Shown piece by piece: positions 18,102-26,802 of a stretch of DNA of 64,000 bases (its first letter is position 1; every line of letters starts with the position of its first letter). Both the position numbers and the translations under genes were made by a program. Under the pieces are notes generated by a model. It did not search any database, was not told where the DNA came from, and saw only the letters and a program-made list of their open reading frames with translations. The stretch spans positions 174,405 through 238,404 of the forward strand of contig NZ_MAOI01000069.1 in the NCBI RefSeq assembly GCF_001884235.1. Reading direction: 5' to 3'. The DNA comes from Bacillus paramycoides (GTDB lineage Bacteria > Bacillota > Bacilli > Bacillales > Bacillaceae_G).

Positions 18102-18602
18102 ATGAAATGGTCCATCCATCAATTGAATAAATTGAGAAATAAAGGATTGACATTGGATGAGATGGTAGATGTAAGTGAGCTAAAAGAGGTCGAGAAAGAT
18201 ATTCGTGAAATTAATCCTGTTCATGTAACAGGAAGAGTTGATTTTGGCTCCGGTAAGTTTACGTTTCATCTACATATAACTGGAAGCATGGTTTTACCAT
18301 GTTCTCGCTCTTTAGTAGATGTGACATTACCATTTGACATTAAAACAACTGAGGTGTTCCAAACTTCTGAAGAGGAGTTTGAAACAGAAGCTGAAATTCA
18401 TTGTTTAGAAGGAGAAGTACTTGACTTACTGCCCGTAATCAAGGAAAATATACTTTTGGAGATTCCAATGCAAATTTTCAGTGATGATGTTTCTGGTGGA
18501 GCACCGACGCAAGGTCAAGACTGGCAAGTGATTTCGGAAGAAAACAAAGAAAAGCCTGTTGATCCAAGATTGGCAGGACTTGCAAAGTTTTTTGACAAAT
18601 AA
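18102..18602 (+). CDS. ylbN: DUF177 (YceD) family protein YlbN
   Basis: This 166-residue protein belongs to the YceD/DUF177 family, whose gene almost always precedes rpmF. In plants and bacteria the family is linked to 23S rRNA accumulation. Visible family features are the [31 protein letters not shown] region and the C-terminal [24 protein letters not shown] lies upstream of ATG 18102. It is transcribed from the consensus promoter at 18045-18073 together with rpmF. Confidence 0.9.
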
Positions 18603-18663
18603 TCGGAAGACTGGTTCAGGCCTTCATATGAAAATAACTATTTCTTTTAAGGAGGTGGGAAGA

Positions 18664-18837
18664 ATGGCTGTACCTTTTAGAAGAACTTCTAAAACAGTAA
18701 AAAGAAAGCGTCGTACGCATTTCAAATTATCAGTACCTGGTATGGTAGAGTGCCCAAGCTGTGGTGAAGCGAAATTAGCTCACCGTGTATGTAAAGCATG
18801 CGGTACTTACAAAGGTAAAGAAGTAATCAGCAAGTAA
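18664..18837 (+). CDS. rpmF: 50S ribosomal protein L32
   Basis: The 57-residue basic protein starts [20 protein letters not shown], which is diagnostic of bL32. It keeps the zinc ribbon, with Cys30, Cys33, Cys43 and Cys46. AAGGAGGTGGG (18649-18659) is a near-perfect ribosome site. An upstream open extension to 18559 is out of context. It is followed by a strong terminator. Confidence 0.98.
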
Positions 18838-18841
18838 TTGC

Positions 18842-18881
18842 AAAAAATAAACGTAGAAGATATCTTCTACGTTTATTTTTT
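18842..18881 (+). terminator. Terminator after rpmF
   Basis: A nearly perfect palindrome, with arms AAAAATAAACGTAGAAGAT and its complement, ends in a run of Ts. Confidence 0.9.
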
Positions 18882-18964
18882 TGTCTTATTCTTTATTTGT
18901 TGTATTCTATCTTTTCTAGTAACTGCATATGCTTAATAAAAAATGCATAGGGAGGACTAGAGAG

Positions 18965-19483
18965 ATGGCGACAACAAGACAAGATGCTTGGACTGATGAT
19001 GAAGATTTGCTTCTGGCAGAAGTAGTACTCCGGCATATTCGTGAAGGTGGAACGCAACTTTCCGCTTTTAAGGAGGTGGGAAGACATTTATCTCGTACAC
19101 CTGCAGCGTGTGGATTTAGGTGGAATTCTTACGTTAGAAAGCAGCACAGAGAACGTATTGAAGAAGCGAAACAACTGCGTAAAGTGGAAAATTATGAAGT
19201 GAAAGAGACAAAGATAGTGGAGGCGCCTACGTCTCTTACATTAAATGATGTCATTGATTTCTTACAAAGTTATAAAAACGAAAAAGATTCAACTGTGTTG
19301 CAGCGACAAATTGAATCATTACAAACCGAAAGAGCGCGTCTTCTGGAGCGATTATCAGTATATGAGGAAGAGTATAGAACATTACTTGATTATATTGATC
19401 AAAAAAGAAGTGTAATGGTATTAGAGGGAAAAGAAAGAGATGTTGTTCGTGCGAATGAAAAATTGGAGAAGTTAAAGAAATAA
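18965..19483 (+). CDS. gerR: RsfA-family sporulation regulator GerR (YlbO)
   Basis: The 172-residue protein has an N-terminal Myb/SANT-like helix-turn-helix (about residues 5-60: [23 protein letters not shown], then [25 protein letters not shown]). A long C-terminal coiled coil (about 100-170) follows. B. subtilis YlbO, renamed GerR, is a mother-cell regulator that adjusts part of the sigma-E regulon; RsfA is the forespore paralogue. ATG 18965 is seven bases after AGGGAGGAC. An in-frame ATG at 18929 lacks a ribosome site. Confidence 0.85.
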   Translation: MATTRQDAWTDDEDLLLAEVVLRHIREGGTQLSAFKEVGRHLSRTPAACGFRWNSYVRKQHRERIEEAKQLRKVENYEVKETKIVEAPTSLTLNDVIDFLQSYKNEKDSTVLQRQIESLQTERARLLERLSVYEEEYRTLLDYIDQKRSVMVLEGKERDVVRANEKLEKLKK

Positions 19484-19513
19484 AAAAACAGCTGTTATGC
19501 AGCTGTTTTTTTA
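19482..19513. terminator. Bidirectional terminator between gerR and ylbP
   Basis: AAAAAAACAGCTG (5' arm) pairs with CAGCTGTTTTTTT around a 5-base loop. A-run and T-run serve both convergent genes. Confidence 0.9.
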
Positions 19514-19517
19514 TTTC

Positions 19518-19991
19518 TTAAGCAGATTCTTCGTTTGTAACCGCATTCAAATTTGTTTCTGGTTGCCAAATGTAAAATTCACCATCGGTTACTGATACTT
19601 TTTGGAAATTTAATTTATCCCAAAAACCTGCTGATTGGACACGTGCTATCGTTTTAATCGGGAATTGTAGTTGCTTCGCGTAATTAACGAGCATTTGTCC
19701 AAATCCTTGTTTTTGAAAAGTTGGTAACACCTCGAGTTTATAGAGTTCTATATAAGGACCAGTGATTTCGAAATTTTCTCCACCGTTCCTTTTCATATAT
19801 AGACTCATACGCGCGATTAGTGATCCTCCATAGTAAATACCATAAAATGGAGATTCACTATCATTTTCAATAATATTTGCCTGTAATTCTTCAAGCATGG
19901 ATAACTCTAAAGCTCCGCAGCCTTTAAACTTTTTAAATTCATCTAACGTTTTATAATTGATGAGCAAACGCTCAACTTTTGGGAATATCAT
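19518..19991 (-). CDS. ylbP: GNAT-family N-acetyltransferase YlbP
   Basis: The 157-residue protein has the GNAT core, with the acetyl-CoA motif A in LYKLEVLPTFQKQGFGQMLVNYAKQL (about residues 87-112, Q/R-x-x-G-x-G/A form). It ends with FWDKLNFQKVSVTDGEFYIW, typical of the last strands. The substrate is not known. Position and length match B. subtilis YlbP (160). The ATG at 19991 has AAGGG about 10 bases upstream, a modest ribosome site. Confidence 0.85.
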   Translation of the reverse strand: MIFPKVERLLINYKTLDEFKKFKGCGALELSMLEELQANIIENDSESPFYGIYYGGSLIARMSLYMKRNGGENFEITGPYIELYKLEVLPTFQKQGFGQMLVNYAKQLQFPIKTIARVQSAGFWDKLNFQKVSVTDGEFYIWQPETNLNAVTNEESA

Positions 19992-20137
19992 TACATCACA
20001 TCCCTTTCTTATCTTGTTGAATGCAGAAAAGTATAAATATTTATAATAATAGTATAACTCATTTTTTAATTTTTATGAAGAAGATAGAATATTTCTTTCA
20101 TTATTTTTTTGAGGATTTGCTAAACTAAGAGTAGAAG

Positions 20138-20162
20138 TATGTATATAAGTAGTATATACATA
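20138..20162. promoter_or_regulatory. 9-bp inverted repeat upstream of panE, possible operator
   Basis: TATGTATAT (20138-20146) and ATATACATA (20154-20162) are perfect inverted arms around 7 bases. The layout is like a dimeric repressor site. It lies about 130 bases before panE and 150 before the divergent ylbP. No regulator is identified. Confidence 0.35.
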
Positions 20163-20237
20163 GTGAAAGAAGAGGGTGCATTAGTTAGAAGATAATTGAA
20201 TCCTCAACTATGTTATTGTAATTTAGTAAGATGTAAA

Positions 20238-20292
20238 GGGGGGAGGACAAGGAAACTTATGTAAATTACTATTATGAGTTCCTTGTGTAAAG
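20238..20292 (+). promoter_or_regulatory. Hairpin-bridged ribosome binding site of panE
   Basis: A very strong Shine-Dalgarno (GGGGGGAGGA, 20238-20247) is 46 bases from the GTG at 20293. Bases 20248-20260 and 20274-20285 pair (12 bp, one A bulge). Folding places the Shine-Dalgarno next to the hairpin base and leaves 7 bases before GTG, the ideal spacing. The loop region holds ATG-TAA (20259-20264), a start-stop pair. Confidence 0.5.
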
Positions 20293-21174
20293 GTGAAAAT
20301 TGGAATTGTTGGACCAGGAGCTATTGGTCTCCTATATGCATTTTATTTACAAAAAAGCAATCAAGATGTTACGTTGTTTACAAGGACTGCTAAGCAAGCA
20401 GAGGAATTAAGCTTAACGGGTGTAACTTGTATTAGGAATGGAGAACGTGAAACAGTGTTTCCGTCTATTTTACCGATAGAAAGTATGCTGAATAAAAAGT
20501 TAGATTATACATTTATTGCTGTAAAGCAATATCACATAACTGACATATTACCTTTTGTGCAGGGAGAATCTTCATTAATCTTTTTACAAAATGGAATGTC
20601 CCACCTTCATATTATGCGAAAATTAGGGAATGAACGAATAGCGGTCGGGATTGTGGAGCATGGTGCAAAAAAAGAGGATGGACATACAGTTCATCATACT
20701 GGAATAGGTGTTACAAAATTTGGTGTAGTGCGCGGTCAATCTAGTTGTTTTAAAAAGGTATTTAATTGTTTTCCTTTTGATTATTTTCCGATTCAGATAG
20801 AAGATGATTGGAAGGGGATTATGCGCAATAAATTAGTAGTCAATGTGTGCATTAATCCATTGACGGCATTATTGCAGGTTCAAAATGGAGAGTTAATTTC
20901 AAATCCTTATTTTTATCAAATGATGGAGCAAGTATTTCAGGAAGTTGCATTCCTTCTTAAAGAAGAAGAGAAAGAAGAGGTATGGCAACTGGTACGCCGG
21001 GTATGTGAAAGAACATCTTATAATACATCATCTATGTTAGCGGATGTAAGAGCGAATAGACAAACGGAAGTTAATGCAATTATTGGATATGTATTAGAAG
21101 AAGCTAAGGAACAACAACAATCAGTTCCGACACTACAATTTCTGTTCAAGGCAATAAAAGGAATGGAAGCATAA
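20293..21174 (+). CDS. panE: 2-dehydropantoate 2-reductase
   Basis: This ketopantoate reductase makes pantoate with NADPH, for pantothenate and coenzyme A. The 293 residues begin with the Rossmann motif KIGIVGPGAIGLLYA. The catalytic Lys is in MRNKLVVNVCINPLTALLQVQNGEL (near residue 180), and the C-terminus (SSMLADVRANRQTEVNAIIGYV) carries the family's substrate-binding Ser/Glu. The start is GTG 20293, since the family starts at KIGIVGPG and no ATG is in frame nearby. It corresponds to ylbQ of B. subtilis. The leader is structured. Confidence 0.9.
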   Translation: MKIGIVGPGAIGLLYAFYLQKSNQDVTLFTRTAKQAEELSLTGVTCIRNGERETVFPSILPIESMLNKKLDYTFIAVKQYHITDILPFVQGESSLIFLQNGMSHLHIMRKLGNERIAVGIVEHGAKKEDGHTVHHTGIGVTKFGVVRGQSSCFKKVFNCFPFDYFPIQIEDDWKGIMRNKLVVNVCINPLTALLQVQNGELISNPYFYQMMEQVFQEVAFLLKEEEKEEVWQLVRRVCERTSYNTSSMLADVRANRQTEVNAIIGYVLEEAKEQQQSVPTLQFLFKAIKGMEA

Positions 21175-21253
21175 GTGTTATTCTTTGCTTTTACGTGAAA
21201 CATTGACTACAATGTGGGTTGGTGAGAGAACAGGATACGAAAGGAAGAATTAT

Positions 21254-22870
21254 ATGGAGATAAAAGAAATCTCTGTTCCACTACAAGGAGTTGTAGCGGA
21301 CTATATGAACGGTAAAAAAGAGATACAGTCATGTTTTGATTATATGTTAACAGAAGATGCTTTTAAACAGCGTATACATGATTTGCGCGAGAGAAAGTTT
21401 TTCCGTCAAGATTTAGTAACGCATTTATTAGAATATAATACACAATTACAAGCCGGAGAATTTACAATTCAAAATATAAAAGCGCTTGAAGATGAAAATA
21501 CATATGTAGTTATAGCTGGACAACAAGCGGGGTTATTAACGGGACCGCTTTATACAGTGCATAAAATTATTTCAATTTTACAGCTTGCGAAAGAAAAAGA
21601 AGAGAGCTTAGGGGTTCGAGTTGTTCCTGTCTTTTGGATTGCTGGTGAAGACCATGATATGGATGAGATTAATCACACTTTCGTAACGAAAAATAAAAAA
21701 ATAAAAAAGACTATTTTTCATGATCGTCATCCGAAAAAGGCGAGTGCTTCTGAGTCTGAGCTTTCTATTGAAGACTGTAGAAAATGGATTGAGGAGATTT
21801 TTAAAACATATCCAGAAACTAATTTTACAAAGGATGTATTACAATTTATTGATGATGCTTTGAATAAATCGAATACGTATGTAGATTTCTTTGCTTACCT
21901 TATTATGAAATTGTTCGCGAATTCTGGTTTAATTCTTGTAGATTCACATCATCCTGCATTAAGAAAATTAGAAGTGCCGTTCTTACAACAAATTATAAGT
22001 AAATATAAAGAAATTCAAGTAGGACTTCATAATCAACAGGAAGTAATTAAGGAACTAGGATTTAAACCGATTATTGAAACGAAGTCTAACGCGGTGCATA
22101 TATTCATGGAAATTGATAATGAGCGAGTATTGCTTGAAGAGGATCAAGGGAAGTTTGTTGGAAAAGATGGAGTACATTCATTTTCTTATGAAGAATTGAT
22201 GGAAGAGATGGAAAGAAGTCCAGAGCGTTTTAGTAATAACGTTGTAACGCGCCCTCTTATGCAAGAGTATATGTTTCCTACGTTAGCGTTTATTGGCGGG
22301 CCAGGGGAGTTAGCTTATTGGAGTGAATTGCAACAAGTGTTCCATACAGTCGGTTTCCAAATGCCGCCTGTTGTTCCGCGTCTTACAGTTACTTATATGG
22401 AGCGAGATATTGCGACAGATTTATACGATTTAGATTTGCAAGAAAGTGATCCGTTTTTTAATAATGTAGATAAACTGCGTGAAAACTGGTTGTCTAATCA
22501 AATAGAGGAACCGATTGATGATCGTTTTATAGAGGCGAAAAAAGAAATCATTGATATTCATACATCATTACAGCAATTTGTGAAGAAAATAGACCCAGGA
22601 TTAAGTGCGTTTGCAGGAAAAAATGAACTGAAAATTAATGAACAAATTGAACTATTAGAAAGAATGTTGAAAAGAAATGTTGAGAAGAAACATGAGGTTC
22701 AGTTAAATAAATTCCGCCGTGTACAATTTGCGCTTCGTCCGTTAGGGGCACCGCAAGAACGCGTGTGGAATGTATGTTATTATTTAAATCAGTTCGGTCT
22801 TGATTTTGTTGACCGAGTAATGAAACAATCCTTTTCGTGGGATGGAAAACATCATGTAATAAAACTATAG
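21254..22870 (+). CDS. bshC: Bacillithiol biosynthesis cysteine-adding enzyme
   Basis: BshC (YllA) adds cysteine to glucosaminyl-malate as the last step of bacillithiol synthesis. ATG 21254 follows AAAGGAAG and gives 538 residues, the usual length. The N-terminal Rossmann-like core includes VVIAGQQAGLLTGPLYTVHK and PVFWIAGEDHDMDEINH. The C-terminal half has a long helical coiled-coil region. An in-frame upstream extension to 21185 is disregarded for lack of a ribosome site. It is followed by a weak stem-loop, then the dcw cluster. Confidence 0.94.
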   Translation: MEIKEISVPLQGVVADYMNGKKEIQSCFDYMLTEDAFKQRIHDLRERKFFRQDLVTHLLEYNTQLQAGEFTIQNIKALEDENTYVVIAGQQAGLLTGPLYTVHKIISILQLAKEKEESLGVRVVPVFWIAGEDHDMDEINHTFVTKNKKIKKTIFHDRHPKKASASESELSIEDCRKWIEEIFKTYPETNFTKDVLQFIDDALNKSNTYVDFFAYLIMKLFANSGLILVDSHHPALRKLEVPFLQQIISKYKEIQVGLHNQQEVIKELGFKPIIETKSNAVHIFMEIDNERVLLEEDQGKFVGKDGVHSFSYEELMEEMERSPERFSNNVVTRPLMQEYMFPTLAFIGGPGELAYWSELQQVFHTVGFQMPPVVPRLTVTYMERDIATDLYDLDLQESDPFFNNVDKLRENWLSNQIEEPIDDRFIEAKKEIIDIHTSLQQFVKKIDPGLSAFAGKNELKINEQIELLERMLKRNVEKKHEVQLNKFRRVQFALRPLGAPQERVWNVCYYLNQFGLDFVDRVMKQSFSWDGKHHVIKL

Positions 22871-22896
22871 AATCTTGCTCTTTGGAGCAGGATTTT
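22871..22896 (+). terminator. Terminator after bshC
   Basis: AATCTTGCTC pairs with GAGCAGGATT (one G-T pair) around TTTG, followed by TTATTTTTATT. Confidence 0.65.
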
Positions 22897-23238
22897 ATTT
22901 TTATTCTGTTGAATTAACTGTGAAGTGAATTTTTTCTGAATTATCACTCTTATATTAATGTACGGAATCGCTATGGAGCAGATTTATATATATGACAAAA
23001 TAGCACAAAATGTAAACGGATTATTATCTTTTTCGACAGGTTTTTGTTTAAATTCCCGCAAAAGATGATAAAATTTAGTATATAATAAAATAAAATAGCG
23101 ATTTGTATAGTATGCTGCCTTTGTTGGCAAGTTAAATGAGTCGTTTTTTAGTAGCATTTCGTTCTCTAATAGTAAAATATGCGTTTAGAGGAAGAGATGC
23201 ATTCAACATAACTAATTGGAAAAAGAGTAGGTGCAACA
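22897..23238 (+). other. Leader of rsmH; mraZ absent
   Basis: No gene is visible in these 342 bases, where Bacillus dcw clusters normally carry mraZ (about 430 bp). A possible promoter is TTGTTT (23044-23049), 17 bases, GATAAA (23067-23072); a TATAAT occurs at 23081-23086. I see no tandem GTGGG-type MraZ boxes. A 36-codon frame starting near 22958 lacks a ribosome site. Confidence 0.6.
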
Positions 23239-24171
23239 ATGTTTAAACACGTAACAGTACTTTTAAAAGAAACAGTAGATGGCTTAGATATAAAGCCGGG
23301 TGGTACATATGTAGATTGTACACTGGGTGGAGGAGGACATAGTTCTTATTTATTATCTCAGCTAACTGATGGCGGAAAATTAATAGCGTTTGATCAAGAT
23401 GAAATAGCGATTCAAAATGCGAAGGAAAAGTTTTCTTCTTATGGTGAACAATTTGTAACAGTGAAGAGCAATTTCCGTTATTTATCTGAAAAACTACATG
23501 AATTAGGTATCACAGAAGTAGACGGGATTTTATTCGATTTAGGTGTTTCATCCCCACAATTAGATACACCAGAGCGTGGTTTTAGTTACCATCATGATGC
23601 GCCGTTAGATATGCGGATGGATCAAGATGCCCCATTAACAGCATATGATGTTGTGAACAGCTGGTCATATGAACAACTCGTAAGAATTTTCTTCCAGTAC
23701 GGTGAAGAGAAATTTTCAAAGCAAATCGCAAGGAAGATTGAAGCGTATCGCGAGAATAAAGCGATTGAAACGACAGGAGAGTTAGTGGAATTAATTAAAG
23801 AAGGTATTCCAGCTCCGGCCCGTAGAACAGGTGGACATCCTGCGAAGCGAGTATTCCAGGCGATTCGTATCGCTGTAAATGATGAATTAAAAGTATTTGA
23901 AGAAGCGTTGGAATCTGCAATTGAGATGGTCAAGCCTGGTGGAAGAGTTAGTGTTATAACATTCCATTCTTTAGAAGATCGTATTTGTAAAACGACGTTT
24001 AAGCGAAATAGTACAACACCGCAATTACCACCAGGACTACCGATAATCCCAGATGAATTTAAGCCGAAATTAAAACTTATTACAAGAAAACCGATTTTAC
24101 CTTCTGATATTGAATTAGAAGAAAATAATCGAGCGCGTTCTGCGAAGTTGAGAATCGCTGAAAAAAGATAA
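23239..24171 (+). CDS. rsmH: 16S rRNA (cytosine(1402)-N(4))-methyltransferase
   Basis: RsmH (MraW) methylates N4 of C1402 in the ribosomal P site. The 310 residues start [16 protein letters not shown] and show the SAM-binding motif [12 protein letters not shown] (about residues 28-39), [15 protein letters not shown] and the C-terminal HSLEDRICK / [14 protein letters not shown] signatures. Here it is the first gene of the dcw cluster because mraZ is missing. ftsL begins 15 bases after its stop. Confidence 0.96.
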   Translation: MFKHVTVLLKETVDGLDIKPGGTYVDCTLGGGGHSSYLLSQLTDGGKLIAFDQDEIAIQNAKEKFSSYGEQFVTVKSNFRYLSEKLHELGITEVDGILFDLGVSSPQLDTPERGFSYHHDAPLDMRMDQDAPLTAYDVVNSWSYEQLVRIFFQYGEEKFSKQIARKIEAYRENKAIETTGELVELIKEGIPAPARRTGGHPAKRVFQAIRIAVNDELKVFEEALESAIEMVKPGGRVSVITFHSLEDRICKTTFKRNSTTPQLPPGLPIIPDEFKPKLKLITRKPILPSDIELEENNRARSAKLRIAEKR

Positions 24172-24186
24172 AAAGGAGAGAGAGGT

Positions 24187-24549
24187 ATGACTAATTTAGC
24201 TGTTAAGTACAAACAACAAGCGCAAGAAGAGGTACAAATTCAAACGCCACCACAGCAGATGGTTAAGCCAAAGGTAAAAGCGAAAATTACAAGAATCGAA
24301 AAGCTGTTGTATGTAGCGTTTATTGGCTTTTTAATATATGCCTGTGTAGCTTTTATTGGCAATAAAGCGGGTCTTTATCAAGTTAATGTAGAAGCAGCGA
24401 CGATAGAAGAACAGATTGTGAAGCAACAAAAAGAAAATCAAGAATTGCAGGCTGAAGTGGAGAAGTTAAGTCGTTATGAACGTATTGCTGAAGTTGCAAA
24501 AAAACACGGGCTAGAAATTAATGCGAATAATGTGAAGGGCCTGAAGTAA
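24187..24549 (+). CDS. ftsL: Cell division protein FtsL
   Basis: This 120-residue bitopic protein joins DivIB and DivIC at the septum and helps activate the septal synthase PBP2B. It has a lysine-rich cytoplasmic tail and one membrane helix (about residues 39-58, LLYVAFIGFLIYACVAFIG). An outer leucine-zipper-like coiled coil follows (about 70-105). AAAAGGAGAGAG precedes ATG 24187. It lies between rsmH and pbpB as in all Bacillus. Confidence 0.92.
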   Translation: MTNLAVKYKQQAQEEVQIQTPPQQMVKPKVKAKITRIEKLLYVAFIGFLIYACVAFIGNKAGLYQVNVEAATIEEQIVKQQKENQELQAEVEKLSRYERIAEVAKKHGLEINANNVKGLK

Positions 24550-24571
24550 GGCAAGTAGGTGTGAAGAAAAG

Positions 24572-26719
24572 ATGAAGAGAAATATGACCAAATTTCATAC
24601 CAATAAAGGAGCAGGTTATTTTATGATATTTTTCCTCCTGCTCTTTTTGCTGTTATTAGCCCGATTTTTTTACATACAAGTAACAGGAACAGTGGATGAT
24701 CATGATTTAAAGAAACTTGCTGAGCAAAAACATAGTAAAAAAGGAGTTCTCGAAGCGAATCGAGGAACAATTTATGATCAAAATGGTCATGTGTTAGCGC
24801 AAGATGCAAATTCCTATAAAATTGTAGCGGAATTAAAAGGTGCTAAACCTGTTGAGAATAAAGAAGACACTGCAAAGAAAATCGCTGGAGTACTCGGAAA
24901 AGGCGAAGATCAGATTTTAGCCGCTTTAAATAAAGATAAAAGTCAAGTGGAATTTGGAGCGTTAGGCAAGGACTTGACGAAAGAACAGAAAGAACAAATA
25001 GAAGCATTGAAATTGCCGGGGATTTCTTTTATTACGGAAAATGCGAGAGTGTATCCAAATGGAGATTTCGCATCTTACGTCATAGGTCATGCGAAACCGG
25101 ATGAACACGGAATCTCAGTAGGTCAATTTGGCTTAGAGAAGAGTTTGGACAAGTATTTAGGTGCCTCTAATGGTGAGGTAGCCTATACAGGCGATCGTAA
25201 AGGAGTATCTCTTGACGGTGGAAAAGTGAATGTAAAGGCACCTAAAAATGGAGATAACGTATATTTAACGCTTGATCAACGTATTCAAAGTTATTTAGAA
25301 GACGCAATGAAAGAAGCGAGTAAACATTATGATCCAAAAAGTTTAATAGGAATTGTTGCGGATCCGAAAACGGGAAAAATATTAGCGATGTCTAGTAAAC
25401 CTAGTTACGATCCAAATCAACGTAATATTGATTATTATTTTAATGATGCAATTGCAAATGCATTTGAACCTGGATCAACAATGAAAATTTTCACATTAGC
25501 GGCAGCTATTAATGAAGGTGTGTATAAGGGACAAGACTTTTATCAGTCTGGTACATATCAAGTGGGTAATCGCAAAATAAAAGATCATAATGGCGGCGCT
25601 GGATGGGGCTCTATCACATTTGATGAAGGGGTAGAGCGTTCTTCAAACGTAGCGTTTGCGATTTTAGGCGATCAAAAACTTGGTCCAGAACGTTTCCGAA
25701 AATATATTCATAGTTTTGGATTAGACGAAAAAACGAATATTGATTTACCTGGTGAAGGGTCAAATACAATTTTATTTGATCAACAAATACAGCAAGTAAC
25801 AACAGCGTTTGGACAAGGTTCTACAGTGACACCAATCCAACTCGTGCAAGCTGCAACAGCGATTGCGAATGATGGGAAAATGATGAAACCTTATACAATT
25901 GATAAAATTGTGGATCCAATAACAGGTAAAGTGCAGTTAGAGCATAAACCAGAAGAAGTAGGAAAACCTGTTTCAAAAGAGACAGCAGCGCAAGTAAGGC
26001 AATTACTAGAACGTGTTGTTACATCACCGAAAGGAACAGGAACTGCATATAAAGTTGATGGGTATTCAGTCGGTGGTAAAACAGGTACAGCACAAATTCC
26101 TGACGGAAAAGGTGGCTATATGACAGGAAGAGAGAATTATATATTCTCATTCCTAGGTATGGCACCGATGGACGATCCGCAACTTGTTGTGTATTTGGCC
26201 GTTAAACAGCCGAAATTAAAAGATGATGAAAACGGGGCTCAACCTTTAGCTGATATCTTTAAATATGTAACGAAAAATAGTTTAGAGTATTTAAAGATTA
26301 AGCCAAATGAAGTAAAAGATCCGAAAAAATATGTGAAAGAGCAACAAACTGTCGTTCCAGATGTAACCGGAAAAACGATGGAAGAAGCGAAAAAAGCAAT
26401 TGATAAAGCAAAACTTCGTCCAATCGTATTAGGTGAAGGGAAAGTGCAGCAACAAGTGCCAAAAGCGACTGAACAAACATTGAAGGGTGATCGAGTCTTC
26501 TTAGTAGGAGATAAGCCTACAATGCCAAATATACAGGGATGGGCACTGCGTGATGTTATGAATTTAGCAAAAACATTAAAGCTTAACTTAAAACCTTCTG
26601 GTACAGGGTATGTAACGGAACAAAGTGTGGCTGAAGGAACATTGTTGCAACCTGGTACAGAATTAGATGTAACACTCGTACCACCACTTGAGCCGCAGCA
26701 AGAAGCAGAAAAGCCATAA
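24572..26719 (+). CDS. pbpB: Penicillin-binding protein 2B (septal transpeptidase)
   Basis: This class B PBP cross-links septal peptidoglycan. The 715 residues hold one N-terminal membrane helix (about 16-36) and a dimerisation domain. In the transpeptidase domain the SxxK is Ser302-Lys305 (GSTMK), SxN is Ser357-Asn359 and KTG is at 503-505. Two C-terminal PASTA domains follow (about 600-705). ATG 24572 has AAGTAGGTGT as a modest ribosome site. The vegetative pbpB and sporulation spoVD lie in tandem, and their products are homologous. Confidence 0.96.
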   Translation: MKRNMTKFHTNKGAGYFMIFFLLLFLLLLARFFYIQVTGTVDDHDLKKLAEQKHSKKGVLEANRGTIYDQNGHVLAQDANSYKIVAELKGAKPVENKEDTAKKIAGVLGKGEDQILAALNKDKSQVEFGALGKDLTKEQKEQIEALKLPGISFITENARVYPNGDFASYVIGHAKPDEHGISVGQFGLEKSLDKYLGASNGEVAYTGDRKGVSLDGGKVNVKAPKNGDNVYLTLDQRIQSYLEDAMKEASKHYDPKSLIGIVADPKTGKILAMSSKPSYDPNQRNIDYYFNDAIANAFEPGSTMKIFTLAAAINEGVYKGQDFYQSGTYQVGNRKIKDHNGGAGWGSITFDEGVERSSNVAFAILGDQKLGPERFRKYIHSFGLDEKTNIDLPGEGSNTILFDQQIQQVTTAFGQGSTVTPIQLVQAATAIANDGKMMKPYTIDKIVDPITGKVQLEHKPEEVGKPVSKETAAQVRQLLERVVTSPKGTGTAYKVDGYSVGGKTGTAQIPDGKGGYMTGRENYIFSFLGMAPMDDPQLVVYLAVKQPKLKDDENGAQPLADIFKYVTKNSLEYLKIKPNEVKDPKKYVKEQQTVVPDVTGKTMEEAKKAIDKAKLRPIVLGEGKVQQQVPKATEQTLKGDRVFLVGDKPTMPNIQGWALRDVMNLAKTLKLNLKPSGTGYVTEQSVAEGTLLQPGTELDVTLVPPLEPQQEAEKP

Positions 26720-26760
26720 TGGTAATAGGGAAGAAGTTCTAATTAAATAAGTACAAGCAT

Positions 26761-26802
26761 ATATTGGAACAAGCTAGGCGTAAGGGAGGCTTGTTCCAAT
26801 AT
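26761..26802 (+). promoter_or_regulatory. Perfect hairpin enclosing the spoVD ribosome site
   Basis: ATATTGGAACAAGC (26761-26774) and GCTTGTTCCAATAT (26789-26802) are perfect 14-bp arms. The 14-base loop carries the Shine-Dalgarno AAGGGAGG, and the AT of the spoVD ATG (26801) is paired at the base of the stem. No T-run follows, so it is not a terminator. A translational control element is inferred. Confidence 0.6.

Noticed and set aside
22958-23068. 36-codon frame in the bshC-rsmH gap, considered as an mraZ remnant
   Set aside because: Its translation does not resemble MraZ and it lacks a ribosome site.
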